Source of the DNA: Neopestalotiopsis rosae
Lineage: Eukaryota > Ascomycota > Sordariomycetes > Amphisphaeriales > Sporocadaceae
Reading direction: 5' to 3'
Length of the DNA stretch: 64,000 nt
Assembly: GCA_023078685.1 (NCBI GenBank)
Contig: JALGAS010000002.1
Location: forward strand, 4,712,001 to 4,776,000
Below are positions 35,186 to 47,059 of the stretch, one piece after another. The translations under genes and the position numbers were made by a program. Every line of letters starts with the position of its first letter. Position 1 is the stretch's first letter. A model generated the notes under the pieces. The model had not been told where the DNA came from. It worked only from the letters and a program-made list of their open reading frames with translations, and did not search any database.

Positions 35186-37070
35186 ATGAGGTTCTGTAGC
35201 AGGTCGGCAGCATTTGCTTGCTGCTCTCTGCTTATTCCCACAGCTTTGGGCAATGTATTACCGCGGTACATTGAGGAGCTCGTCAGGAAACAATTACCTG
35301 CCGAGCCGACTGGAGTAACAACCCTGATGTCGCCAAAGGGAATGACCATTCGCTTCAAGGAGCCTGGTAAAGAGGGTGTTTGCGAAACGACACCAGGTGT
35401 CAACTCTTACTCCGGATATGTCGATCTGGATAACAACACACACATGTTCTTCTACTTTTTTGAAGCAAGGTGTGTTTTCTATCACGTGCGGGGGCTCCAT
35501 CGTCTCGCTGGAAAGCAGCGTTGAGATCTCAATAAGAAAACAAATGCTGATCTCATGATATCTAGACACAATGCCAATGAGGCTCCCATCACATTATGGC
35601 TCAATGGAGGCCCTGGCTCAGATTCAATGATTGGTCTTTTCGAAGGTGCCGCTTATAGCTCATGGATCACTCGACCAGACAACTAACCCGTGCACAGAAC
35701 TCGGTCCCTGTAATGTGACTCACGATCTCATTACCAAGATCAATCCTTACTCTTGGAATGAGGAGAGTAACATGCTCTTCCTGTCTCAACCTCTTGGCGT
35801 GGGTTTCTCATACGCAGACGAAGTCGAAGGAGTCATTGATCCAAACACTGGATTCCCAACACCAAATGCGAACCCCGACGGACGGTATGCAAACACGGAT
35901 CCTTTTAGATACAGCACTACGGCACTTGCTGCTGTCGGTACGTGGGAAGTTCTCCAGGCCTTCATTTCGGCGTTACCTGTCCTGGATTCAACGGTGGCAT
36001 CTCGGTCCTTCAACCTCTGGACCGAAAGTTACGGCGGACATTATGGACCTGGCTTTTTCCACTACTTCAAAGAGCAGAACGAATTGATCCAGTCCGGCGC
36101 AATCGAGGGTTGTGAGCTGCAACTTCACACACTCGGAATTATCAATGGCCTCATTTCCACCAAGATCCAAATGCCATACTATCCAGAGTTTGCCTACAGG
36201 AACACGTACGGCATCCAGGCCATCAACGAGTCGACCTACGAGTTTGCCAAGCAGGCCTTCTACTTTCCCCAGACCGGCTGCTCTGCCCAGCTCGACTACT
36301 GCGCCCAGTCCGACCGCAGCACCTGGGAGGGCCAGAAGACGTGCTCCAATGCCGTGTCCATCTGCCGCAATCTCGTCGAGGGCCCGTACGAGGTTATTGC
36401 CCCCAATAGCGCCTATGATATCCGCCAAAACCGGTTCACTTCCCAGGTTCCGCCCAAGTACTGGTCCGACTGGCTCAATACCGCCACGGCGCAGAATGCC
36501 CTCGGAGTCGACCTGAACTACACGGGTACGAGCTATGAGGTTTACCAAGGGTTCGACTACACTGGTGACTGGGCGTACCCGACTCTATTAGAGGACCTTG
36601 AGGATTTGCTTAATCAGGGAGTACGTGTTGCCTTGGTGTATGGCGATGCTGTAAGTAATACCATCTCACAAGACCGAAGCCAACCAATTGTTAACGACGA
36701 AAACGCACAGGACTACATCTGCAACTGGTTCGGCGGCGAGGCCGTCTCGCTCCAGGTCAACTACACGCACTCGGAGCAGTTCCGGGCGGCGGGCTACGCG
36801 CCCTTTGGCGTCGACGGCGTCGAGTACGGCGAGTCGCGGCAGTATGGCAACTTTAGCTTCACGCGCGTTTACAACGCCGGCCACGAGGTCCCTTACTACC
36901 AGCCAGAGGCCTCTCTTGAGCTCTTCCGCCGCGTCCTGGGCGACCTTGCCGTGTCTGATGGTAGTGTCCGTGTCACCCCCACCTACGAGAGTGAAGGTAC
37001 TGCCACGGCTACCCACGCTGAGCTTTTTACTGGCTGGTTTACTGGTCGGCCGGAGAATAATGACAAGTGA
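35186..37070 (+). CDS. Secreted serine carboxypeptidase (peptidase family S10)
   Basis: Exons 35186-35469, 35566-35645, 35698-36650 and 36711-37070 give 558 aa. A signal peptide covers about residues 1-22. The catalytic triad is visible: Ser232 in TESYGGHYGPG, Asp440 in GDADYICNWFGG and His497 in YNAGHEVPYY. The oxyanion-hole motif reads LNGGPGSDSM where most relatives have GGPGSSSM. Many N-glycosylation sites occur. The third intron (36651-36710) is exactly 60 nt and contains no in-frame stop, so the unspliced frame stays open and would insert 20 residues just before the catalytic Asp; splicing is chosen because it restores the family motif. S10 enzymes remove C-terminal residues at acid pH for extracellular nutrition or vacuolar turnover. 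No retention signal is visible, so secretion is inferred. Confidence 0.92.
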
Positions 37071-37902
37071 TGTTGAGATTAGGCCAAGAAGGCTATGTTG
37101 GTGTTTGAAAACATACATGTGCGACACATTCGTTTGGATGCGCATTGAATGATATACATGTGACAAGCTCATGAGGTAGCGATTCATTAATGATCAAGGA
37201 TTTCCGAAAACGATCGACTTGCTGTCAATCAGCTTTTTGCTCTTACTTATTTCGTTACAACCCGTCTTTGCTCTGATGGTCATTGATTGTCTAGAGAATC
37301 TTTGATTCAGTGTCTGTTGGCCTGCAACACGTAGAAATGCTGATAATAGTCGAGCTCAGCCTCATGCCCTCTGATCTAAGCTTACTTTCAAGCATACTCC
37401 CGAACATTCGGGTGCACCCAGCGACTCTATATGGGGCCTGGTGTCAGCTGAGATACCCAACTCGAGAATTAATGCTACCGAGAGGTTTGAACTTTAGCTT
37501 CTCATTCGCTCAGTGTGACCCTCATATGCATGTCAGAATTGAATGCAGAAAACCGCCCAATGACACTTGAGTTGTCGGAGCGGATCACCCCGACACGCAT
37601 AGTTCTGTAGGTATTCAACCACTAAGAGCTGAACATGATAGTGCCAGGGTTTAGAATTAGGTGATTCAATAGTCGATCTCGAGGCAGGATGCTATTAAAA
37701 CTTGTAGCGACCAATCATGCGGCACGACCGCTACGAGACGTGCGCAAAATGCGGGTGCACAGCACCGTGGGTCTCAGCTCATTGAGACTCGATACTCGCC
37801 GGACTTCTGGGCAGCCTTATATCATGCTCTGACCTTAAAATGAACCATGATGTCCCCGAATCTTTTTGAGCCACATCAGTGCGACACTCCAGAAGAAAGA
37901 AG
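37071..37902. other. Intergenic region
   Basis: About 830 bases between the carboxypeptidase stop and the next gene. It should hold the promoter, and possibly an unrecognised signal-peptide exon, of the membrane protein starting near 37903. Confidence 0.5.
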
Positions 37903-38783
37903 ATGGTTCTGTTCCGACTGTTTGAGAGACGACAAAGCCGGAGGGCGTCCCTCCCTCCTAAATGCTATCCTGCTTGCCGTAAGCAATACTCAAAAACTTT
38001 AGCTCATATTTCTTGGTCTTGACGAAACTTGTGATAGAGGATGCGGTGACAGAAGCTCAAAGTGGCGGGAAATACGCAGGGATGTGCGATGAGGGTACTG
38101 CTTTCCGGGGTCTCTATGACACATGCGTCAACTGTATACTCAGCACCACCAACGACACAGCCTATGTGACGGACAATTTCGCGAAATATTTTGAGTACTG
38201 CGGTTTCGAGACTGTGCAACATGTCACACTTACCGCATCTGCTGCCTATGCAGGACAGACGATACCTATAGTCTTTACAACCGATGTTACTTATAACCTG
38301 ACGGGCCTGCCGGGCTTGTCTACGGCCAGTTCCGCCAATATTACTTCGACGTCGACTCCAATCTCAATTCCACCATCTTCAGCGAACTTGACTGCTTCAT
38401 CGTCGTCTACGATCAACCCCAATAGCAATTTGATCCCAACTGCGGAACCCACCCCAAGCACGAATCCCGGCTCAGGTAGCAAAGCTTGGATGGCTGGCCC
38501 TGTTGTCGGGTCGATATCAGGTGTCGCTATAGTTGCCGTGGGCATTTTCCTATGGTACCGTCGTCGCATGGCCAGAAAGAAGCCACAGCCAGAAGACATG
38601 ACAGATAAACCACAGCTACACTCTGATTGTGTTCCACGACCACCGCCCGATGAGCTTGACGCGGGAATGAGACATGAATTACCGGGCGATGAAGGGAGGG
38701 ATCAGAAGGCGGTGATGTCTGAGCTTCCATCAAAGGATCCAAGAACAGAAGACAGGACGTATGGCATGAGTGAGCTACCATGA
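37903..38783 (+). CDS. Ser/Thr-rich single-pass membrane protein, cell-wall sensor-like
   Basis: Exons 37903-37978 and 38038-38783 give 273 aa with a 59-nt intron (GTAAGC...ATAG). The ectodomain begins with a cysteine-containing module (PPKCYPACQDAVTEAQ, MCDEG, LYDTCVNCI, FEYC), followed by a Ser/Thr/Pro-rich, likely O-mannosylated stalk. One membrane helix (PVVGSISGVAIVAVGIFLWY) is followed by RRRMARKK and an ~80-residue acidic and proline-rich cytoplasmic tail that contains the near-repeats MRHELP, MSELPSK and GMSELP. The layout is that of Wsc/Mid2-like sensors, but I do not recognise the exact family. The predicted N-terminus (MVLFRLFERRQSRR) is not a signal peptide, so a first exon is probably missing upstream. 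Exon 2 is well supported. Confidence 0.68.
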
Positions 38784-38947
38784 TGGGAGTCTGGACTGAG
38801 TTTAGTCTGGTCGAGACAAGGCAAAATCATTGCGCTACGTTCGAGTGATAAGGTTCAGTATATTGACCTCTCAGAAGACCCCCAGAACGCCTAGGGTATT
38901 TGTGCGTAAATCATCTAATAAACCTCCAAGCATATGTAGCCCGTCCT

Positions 38948-40441
38948 CTACCAGTCTCTTTCGTAACGAACCGATGTTTCTCTCGTCACCGTGATGCCAT
39001 TCTTCTTAGTCGGCTTGGGGCTAGCCGCCATGGCTCTGGCATCATATACGGGCCAGACCACCCTGAACTCTTCCACACTAGGGTTTGCAAGGTGGAGGAC
39101 TGGTCTCGAGCCAGTCACCGGGGTCTTCTCAAATCCATCATCCCGGTTATGCCACATGTGGACGCCCTCGTCCTCCCAAGAGTAGTTGCGTGTATGCGAA
39201 GTCTCGTCAATCGACGATAGCTGGAACGACTCGTTGTACCTCTTTCTTCTCGAGCGATTCTGCTCGACCACCGTGTTGGAGCCGTCGGTACCTCCAGAGT
39301 AGTCGCTGCGTCCCTTTGTGGAGCGCGATCGTAATCGCTCGGGTATGTAGCGCACGAATAGTGGCTTAAGTGCCGGGATGGAGGCGCATACAACACCGGC
39401 GTTCATCTCGGCGTAGGAGAACAGAAAGTCTTCGACGCTGTCCCATGTCCGATCATGCGATGCTTTCAGGCCAGGGATGAGTATGGTTCTTCGGATAGTG
39501 ATACCACATACACTGGGAGGACTGTGTTAGGATTCATGACATTTCATGGCGATGACAAAATGTGGTGAACTTACAGAGCCCCGGCTGCGAAAAGCAGTAT
39601 AAGGGATGTCTTCTGCCTCCTATCCATCTGCAAGGGAAGAATGACCGGTATGGGAAGGACAAGGATGCAGACATCCATAACAATGTTCAGAATACTGAGT
39701 GCCCAGTAAGAAGCCCACGGGTCTAGGCAAGTCGACGTGGCAATGCTGAAGTCCCAAGCTGCTGCAATGGGTTTGCATGGCACTACGTTCATGAACAGGT
39801 ATGTCAATGAGTACGCGATATTGATCAGACTCAGAATGTAGGTTGACCACCGGAACCACCTTGCCGGGGATAGTCGGAGGTAGAAGAACAAGATTGACAG
39901 CTTCGAGAACATTATGCTCAGGGAGTAGGTCCCTGTGCTGATGATATTATACTTCCAACTGTTAGTCATGATGCCCAGGGACTTCAAGGTTTGTGGTCGT
40001 CTTACCACTGGGTACCAGATATTGAATGTCGAGAATAAGATATCCCACATGTGATATCCTAATCCGTAGTCCGTTTCTAACACACGTTGAGCTCAAGTTG
40101 AGCAAAGCCTTGGAATTGGTAAACTCACGTATGAGCGTTGCAACAATGGTTGCAATAGAAAATACCAAGGCCGCAAGCACCATGTCTGCAAAATTGTGTC
40201 AGTGTCTGTGGCTCTGGGGTCTTGACAATTTCTTACAGTCATCAGGACTGACACGACCACGCACGATCGTTATCCTCGTGAACAACCTCAAGGCGACTGT
40301 CGTTGTAGCAATGACTGTTGTCACCACTGCCATTGCAATGAGCTCTCCTTTCCTGTTGGGACCATTGTCCATGCCATATTGAACTTGTCCCTCTGGCGGG
40401 CTCGCCAGGTATTGAGCGGAGTCATTGCTTGTTGTCGCCAT
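38948..40441 (-). CDS. Pth11-like seven-helix receptor, no CFEM domain
   Basis: Five exons on the minus strand: 40441-40237, 40185-40129, 40076-40006, 39951-39575 and 39512-38948, 424 aa. The fungal rhodopsin-like domain is read as: helix 1 GELIAMAVVTTVIATTTVALRL, VSPDDYMVLAALVFSIATIVATLI, DYGLGYHMWD, then NIISTGTYSLSIMFSKLSILFFYLRL and further helices to about residue 290. A disordered basic tail of ~130 residues follows. Unlike the receptor at 19-21 kb it has no signal peptide or CFEM module. The acceptor of exon 4 (GGAAG at 39953-39952) is preferred because the nearer CAG puts the frame into a stop. These proteins are putative GPCRs or membrane sensors; the ligand is unknown. Confidence 0.85.
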
Positions 40442-40838
40442 GCTGGGTATGTACTTGGCCGAGAGGCTTGTTCTAGTGGAAACGGCGCATCTCCATAAAG
40501 ATGGCCAGGCCGAACTTCATGAGGCTGAAGTTTTGCGAATAGGTATCAAAGGATAAGATAATGGCTCGTGTGCTGAAACAAGAAACATAAAAGAAGGGCA
40601 AAACTAGCGAACCATGCGGGTTTAATGCTCTTGGTACAACCCGTTCGTCTATATTGAATGCATGAGAGGTCGCGAGACCATTCGAATCAGGTTGGGATGA
40701 CTTGACAGCCGCCCCATAAGGGAAGTCGGGAGTGAAGGAGGGGAGATGCCGAACTCCTCCTCAGTGGGTAGTTCACGAGTATCACGTATTGGGATCCATC
40801 ACCGAGGGCGGCTTGAAGTGGACTAAGAACTCACGACA

Positions 40839-40918
40839 GGGCCATAGATTCGTGGGGCCATATACTCCCGGGGCTATTAAGTCCTGGGCCTATCTATTCC
40901 TGGGGCCATAGATTCGTG
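40839..40918 (+). repeat. Five 16-bp tandem units
   Basis: Exactly 80 bp dividing into five 16-mers: GGGCCATAGATTCGTG, GGGCCATATACTCCCG, GGGCTATTAAGTCCTG, GGCCTATCTATTCCTG, GGGCCATAGATTCGTG. Units 1 and 5 are identical, the middle three diverged. Length is perfectly conserved, so the array arose by tandem duplication, then point mutation. Confidence 0.85.
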
Positions 40919-41562
40919 AAGAGCACCAGTCACACACCACGAAGATTTGGGACTCGAGTTAGTTCTTCTCCCAAGCATACCCTCCGAGTTCGCACTTGTC
41001 CAATTAAATCCACAGACGCTGTGACTATCTGCGCAGCTGATGGACTTTGCCTCTTTTCAATTTATCCTCAACATCGAGGTGCCTGAGTGGTGATGGTTTA
41101 TCCAGCCTATGAAAGCACTATAGAAGGATTGAATAAGACATCTATCAGCACTCCCTAGGCCAGGTCAGGCGCAGGAACGGGTTTATGCACACCACTAGAG
41201 ACTCGTTCAGCATCGGATCTATCCTTCTAGAAGAGCAGGAGAGAGCAGCACGCCATACCCTTACCTTCCGAATGCAGCGAACCCCACCAATTGGCATACA
41301 GGGGTAAGCCCATCAGCAATGCGTCTGCATGGTAACAGGCGGCATTTCGGCCACGAGAATAGTATCAGTCTCGGGAACTCTGACATCTTGAGGCTCGTCC
41401 AGAGTGAAACATTGTTCAATCATGAGAACGACGGTAGCACGTGGCCGGCATTATCAGTCTGGTGAAACAGTTTTGCCATGTGGCAAAGGCAGGCCTAAGC
41501 TTTCCAAAGTGTAAGGACAGGGCCTGAGGGCCTGAGAGATAAAAAGAATACAGAAAGATGTG

Positions 41563-41583
41563 CCCCGCCATGATGGCGGGGTA
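41563..41583. other. Short GC-rich inverted repeat
   Basis: CCCCGCCATGATGGCGGGG forms a perfect 9-bp palindromic stem. It lies in otherwise AT-neutral intergenic DNA. It could form a hairpin if transcribed, but no gene boundary is near. Confidence 0.45.
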
Positions 41584-42533
41584 TAATCCCAATTTCAACA
41601 GCGAGAAAGTTTATCATTGATTTCCGCCTTGGCCTCTTTTCGAGATATCGCGCTTTTACCAGGATGATTCTATTCCTCGGCCACAAAATCGGACCACGAT
41701 TCAGCTGACTATAGAAAACACCCTTGATCAAGTATACGGAAAACCTCCCGCCCATCCGTTGTTTCACATTAAGACGTGGATTCACTGGCAGTAAAGCGGG
41801 CATACGTCGCCTACTCGGGATTATCCCGAGGTTGGGTATCATTCCATGGGTCAGAATGCTCGATAAGACTCTTGACGATAGATGGCCAATGTGCCGTAAC
41901 TTTTGCTCTACGCTGACATCCTGACATATGATCTGTCGATCCCGAGTTCACCATGACACGTGCTTGGCCCGGCAGTGATATGTTATTTGGCGGAGACTCT
42001 GACGCCATACATGGCTTGCTATGGGTGATGGTGCCTTCCAACGACTTGGAGCCGAGACAAGGTAACCATATGGCAATCCGGTCCTTATCTTTGTATCTAT
42101 CTTTTCCGAAGAATCTGTCCGAAAGTGATATAATTGATTGTCAGGCTTGTGACAGGCGGCAATTGATTTCAGTCAAGTCTTGAGCATTGTCCAATCTATA
42201 CCCGGTTGAGCATGCGATGCGGGCCGTTCCTCGTGACCAAGATAGGATACGCATCATTCACGAAACTGCAGTGCGAGTACATTATGTGGAATTTGACAAG
42301 ATTTGATAGTCTATAAACAACTCAGCCCGGCTATAGTCAAACGGAACCCATGCGGTGTTTCTGGTCAGCATGTCTTTGCTATTTCCAGCTCAAGAGCACC
42401 TAAAACATGCGGGTTCAGCTCTATAAGACGACGCTTCCTCAACAGAATCAATCGCTCATGCTATATGCTTATGCGCCTAGCCGATAAGTGCTGTCTAATC
42501 TCTTCAGAGCTTGTTGTTGCGATCAGTGCCTAG

Positions 42534-42945
<412 letters not shown>

Positions 42946-44984
42946 GATTTCTGGTGAGATTGGCGTTGAAGAAAAGAAACGGCGGAGGAAGGACATAAAT
43001 TAAAGTTACTGTATCTGCGCAAAAGGGCAGACGCTTTCTATGCGGCGGGGTGAATGTTTATATACGGAGCGGGGGGAAGGAGAGCGAGTTGTTTGCAAGC
43101 TGCAGCAACGATTCAGATCTAGACGCTGTGATTTGTCAGAGGAGCAATTGCGCAAGTGCAGCTCTGGTAGCACAAGAATCGACTTTGTAGCTGGAGGGCC
43201 CACTAATCTATTGACGCTTTAGTGAACTTGCGGCGACTTGAAGTTTTACTTTTTTGGGAACTGAGATGATTGGAAATTTGCAATTCAAGGGCAAGAAGAG
43301 TAAATAATCTAGATAATTGAAATCAAGCTACTCTATCAAATCATTGGATATTACACCCATAATCTTGGATGATTTATCATCATCACGCTTATTAGAAGCC
43401 TGGCAAGCCTGATATTCAATGTATTTCAGTCCTCAAACTGAAATGATTCCATGACAGGTGCGGCATCGAGCGGGTGGCCACTTTTTTGTGACAAGGGTCT
43501 CAAGTGCTTTGGAGGGGGCAAAGTGCCAAAAGGCCTCGGGCAGTCGGGGTCTGGAGGCGGATCAAAATGCTAGAAGCCAGCCGAAGCATACGAGAAGGAT
43601 GACGCAATATGGACTTTTTAGCATCAATGCATCTGCACGCCCTCGACCTTATCGCCGATAAGGAACTGGAGCCTTGCGATCAAGCACATTTCGTTTATAG
43701 GCGCGGGCACGGCAGGGCACAGTAGCACTTGAACCCGTGAGCTTCAGATGCTTACTGGATTGGACGCTTGCTTCCAGGATGAGTATTCATTGGCATTGTG
43801 CGGAGGCTTGTCAAGTTCATCCTTGGGACTTTTCGGTCAGGCAATGGGCTCAGCCAACAGCAAAGCGAAAAATAACCGGCTGTTGGTAATACAATTGTAT
43901 TTGCAATTGTCAAATGCATACTACCCTTAAGACTTGGCTGATCAGAATATTTTATTGCATGTCACTGAGTAATGTTATTCGAATGCCCAGCGTCCACTAT
44001 TATTTGTACGAGGCTCCAAGCGAACAATATTGCATCTGACATGCATCAGATGGGTTGGTCCATCAAATGATGTCCACGATTGAAAGACTACTAGATCGCC
44101 CCTTTTGAAGAACTATGCAGGAGAAAAGCTGAATGTATTCGACTCATTGATTGTAAAAAATGCATGCGAATTCCAACGCTCTTGAAGATATCACCTCCGT
44201 ACCTGTATGTACTCTGTATCTGCAATATATCACATCGTTCGAGGAGGCTGCTCGGCTGCGGCCGTAATCCTTTGCCCGTCTGCTGGCATCTTGTCGCGAG
44301 TCTCGTGCTTCCACGTCTGTACTTGTGGAACATAAAATCCCCTGTCAGCCAATCAGAAGCGATTTGGGCTTGGAATCGCCTGGGCTTGCCTGGGTATCGC
44401 AACGGCGTTTTGCATTTCCAGGGCCCAAAATTCCCAAACTACTTTTCAGGACCCCCAATTCATCCTCCTTACTACACGAATCATAGCAAGGCTTCGGCTG
44501 CCGTACTAGTAGCTGACCAAGTAGACACGTCGTCGCAACCATTAACCCCTCTGGTTCAGCCGTGCAAGAGGACTAAAGGAGAGAAACTGGAAATTCATTT
44601 CTTTGCCCTGGGTCAACGGATTTGCGCTGAGGCTAATTGCCGACTCTTCACCTTTATTTTGACGATATACACTTTTTATTGGATCGCACAGCACAGTCAA
44701 GCATCCTAGCACTGGAGTCTGCTGCTGCTCAACGGCCCAAAAAAAAAGTTGACGGGTCCCGGCCCCACTACGGCGCTGGACGACACGAGTTTCTCTGCCA
44801 TTCAACCCAACGTTCATTAACGTCCGCTGACTGAACGCCGTCGTCCCGACTCCACACTCTCCGTTCCCCTCCTGCGTCTCGATCGATCGCCTGCCCTTTT
44901 TTCCTTGTTTTCTGCTTGTTGTATTATATACCTGCATTTGCCTGGGTCTGTCCTCATTTCTGAGGACTACCCAATCTCGTCAAG
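42946..44984. other. 2 kb divergent promoter region
   Basis: Lies between the glutaredoxin start (-) and the BAG-domain frame (+). From 44167 to 45197 there is not a single ATG on the plus strand, consistent with a long AUG-free leader for the BAG gene. The segment 44700-44960 is pyrimidine-rich on the plus strand, as fungal core promoters and leaders often are. No gene or repeat was recognised. Confidence 0.55.
43057..43064 (-). promoter_or_regulatory. TATA box of the glutaredoxin gene
   Basis: TATATAAA on the minus strand, 112 bp upstream of the glutaredoxin ATG at 42945. Confidence 0.55.
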
Positions 44985-46169
44985 GTGGCTTCCAGTCAGG
45001 TAATCTTGGCATCTTCTGGTGCCTTCCAGAACCTCACTCAATACCTACCACCAGGACTGGCCAGCTACGTCAACGCAACTGTTGACCAGCTATCTGGAGC
45101 TCTAGCCGGATCAAACGAGTACCTCGCTGCTCAGGGACTGTCCCCTACCGTAATATACTCGACACTCGCCTGCGCTGCCTTGGCTGTACCTCTCGGCATG
45201 TCTCGATACACCGGCTGGTCAAACCACCGCGAAGGCCTCTCCCCTTTTGCATCACAGGACGGCGATGGCGCACCGCGCGTGACGGAAGACGACTTTAGCT
45301 ACATAACGTCGGAGGATCTTGAGAACTCGTTGCAAACGCCCGCCCGAACCTACGATTCCAAGAGACAACCGCCGGCCAGTGCAAAACCCGAAGACGACAT
45401 ACTCCTTATCAAGCACAAGGGGGTCACGTATCCTGTACACTTTCCTGCATACTCGATCGGAGATGGCAAGCTCTTTGTCCGCGACGTCCGCGATCGAGTG
45501 GGACTGGTGATGCAGGTCAGCTCCGGCAAGGTCAAGCGCATCAAGATGCTCTACAAGGGCCGCCAGCTGAAGGAGCAGGACGCACCCATCCGCGAATACA
45601 GTGTCAAGAATAATAGTGAAATTCTGGTTGTATTGCCCGAGGGTTCGCCTTCTGACGAGGATTCGGACAGCAGCGAAGAGATTGTCGTTGCTGACCCTCG
45701 CGATGGGCACACGAGCAAAAGCAAGAGCAAGAACAAGCGCAAGAAGAAGAAGCGAAGTCCTCGTGACAGCGCGCAGAATCTGGATGTCCCAGGTGGCGGT
45801 GCTGATGGGCGCAGATCGGACACTGAAGACTCGAGACAGCCCAGCAGAATGCCCTCGCCTCCAACAGTGCCCAGCGGCCCTCTTGACAAGTTGCAGGCTA
45901 TCAAAGCGCACTTCATCACCAAGCTCCTGCCGTTGTGTAACGACTTCTCTGCACATCCACCAAAAGACAAGAAGAAGTGCGAGGATGAGCACCGAAAGTT
46001 GAGCGAAACAATCATGCAGCAAGTACTGCTGAAATTGGACGAGGTGGACGCTGGTGGAGATCCGGATATCAGGGCCAAGAGAAAGCAGCTGGTTAACGAG
46101 GTGCATGACGTGCTGAAGGGCATCGACAAACATTTGCCGGAAGGTTCCTCCAAGCCGCAATTGTATTAA
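44985..46169 (+). CDS. Membrane-anchored ubiquitin-like/BAG-domain Hsp70 cochaperone, non-AUG start suspected
   Basis: A single open exon of up to 394 aa. Order of parts: N-terminal segment with a probable membrane helix (SPTVIYSTLACAALAVPLG, about 52-71), a conserved DDFSYITSEDLEN block, a ubiquitin-like domain (about 137-220, with VRDRVGL, IKMLYKGRQLKE and YSVKNNSEILVV), a Lys-rich linker (KSKSKNKRKKKKR) and a C-terminal BAG domain (about 300-385). BAG domains release nucleotide from Hsp70; a membrane anchor plus BAG recalls yeast Snl1 at the nuclear envelope and ER. The frame has no upstream ATG: the first in-frame ATG is 45198 and would remove the membrane helix. GTG at 44985 (CAAGGTGGC, A at -3, G at +4) is the best start. 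Domain calls are firm; the start is uncertain. Confidence 0.85.
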   Translation: MASSQVILASSGAFQNLTQYLPPGLASYVNATVDQLSGALAGSNEYLAAQGLSPTVIYSTLACAALAVPLGMSRYTGWSNHREGLSPFASQDGDGAPRVTEDDFSYITSEDLENSLQTPARTYDSKRQPPASAKPEDDILLIKHKGVTYPVHFPAYSIGDGKLFVRDVRDRVGLVMQVSSGKVKRIKMLYKGRQLKEQDAPIREYSVKNNSEILVVLPEGSPSDEDSDSSEEIVVADPRDGHTSKSKSKNKRKKKKRSPRDSAQNLDVPGGGADGRRSDTEDSRQPSRMPSPPTVPSGPLDKLQAIKAHFITKLLPLCNDFSAHPPKDKKKCEDEHRKLSETIMQQVLLKLDEVDAGGDPDIRAKRKQLVNEVHDVLKGIDKHLPEGSSKPQLY

Positions 46170-47059
46170 GGACTGAGTTGTATCTCATATAAGGTGCTGC
46201 ATCTCGCTGGCTGCGGCGCTGTCATGCCAATCCTCCTCTGCCGTTCACGGCTGCGAATCCTCTTGGACAGTCATACTACTACCTCATTCATGGTTTGGAC
46301 AAATTCAAGGCAGAGGATTTTGAGAGTAAAGATTGCAACATGTAAAAATCTAGCAGTCGCGACTTTATAGATGGCAGCAATTGGAATTGCATGTATAATA
46401 CGAGACGGATTCTCGGAATGGATGCTGTTAGATACTGCCACAGGATCGCTTCGGTACAGTCTTGGAGTTTCACTGCTAATAGAGAGACAATGACGATTAT
46501 GAAACGCATCGTGTTGGGATATGATCAGATGGCTGATGTAAGCTATGCGGTCGTTGTGCAGATTCATGCAATGTTTATGCTAGGCAATGTGAAAGTTGTG
46601 CTCAGCCTCTGGCCGAGCCAAGTCCAAAGCGGAGCATCGGCGAGGCCGCTGAGTGGCCATCGATGATCTCGACAGCCAATGTTGCCCCGTAGGTTTGGAA
46701 AACCCTAGCGGGTCCACAGCTCTTCTCTCGCCCAATTCCCCACCGTTCCCAAAGGAGTCAAGCGCACTCGAGCACCACACTCCGCCTGCGCTCACTGTGC
46801 CCGATTAATTTTCACCACACAGAATCCTGAGTTGGATTTGCGACTCATCAACAAATCCACGACAATCCCACGACGGCAACCACAGCGAGGAATTAATCGT
46901 TCCTAGCTCTCAAGGTAAGACAAATTTCAGAGGTCCCATCTTCACTTCTGGGGTTTGCGTTGCGAGCTTTGAATTCCTCTCGCCTTTTTTGTTCCTTCTT
47001 TTCTGTTCATCCGCCCCCCTCGTATCAGACCAGCCCGCGCTGACGATTCCCCGGAAAAG
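46170..47059. other. Intergenic region, uL13 promoter
   Basis: About 890 bases. Pyrimidine-rich sequence and CCACAC-type words just upstream of 47060 fit a ribosomal protein promoter and leader. No other gene was recognised. Confidence 0.55.

Larger units (their letters stand above)
40442..42533. other. Gene-free region with a small minisatellite
   Basis: About 2.1 kb without a supported gene between the receptor start and the glutaredoxin stop. The one clear structure is the five-unit 16-bp tandem repeat at 40839-40918. Nearby hairpin-like sequence GCCCCGCCATGATGGCGGGGT (about 41563-41583) is a perfect inverted repeat of CCCCGCCAT around a 1-3 nt centre. Confidence 0.5.
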
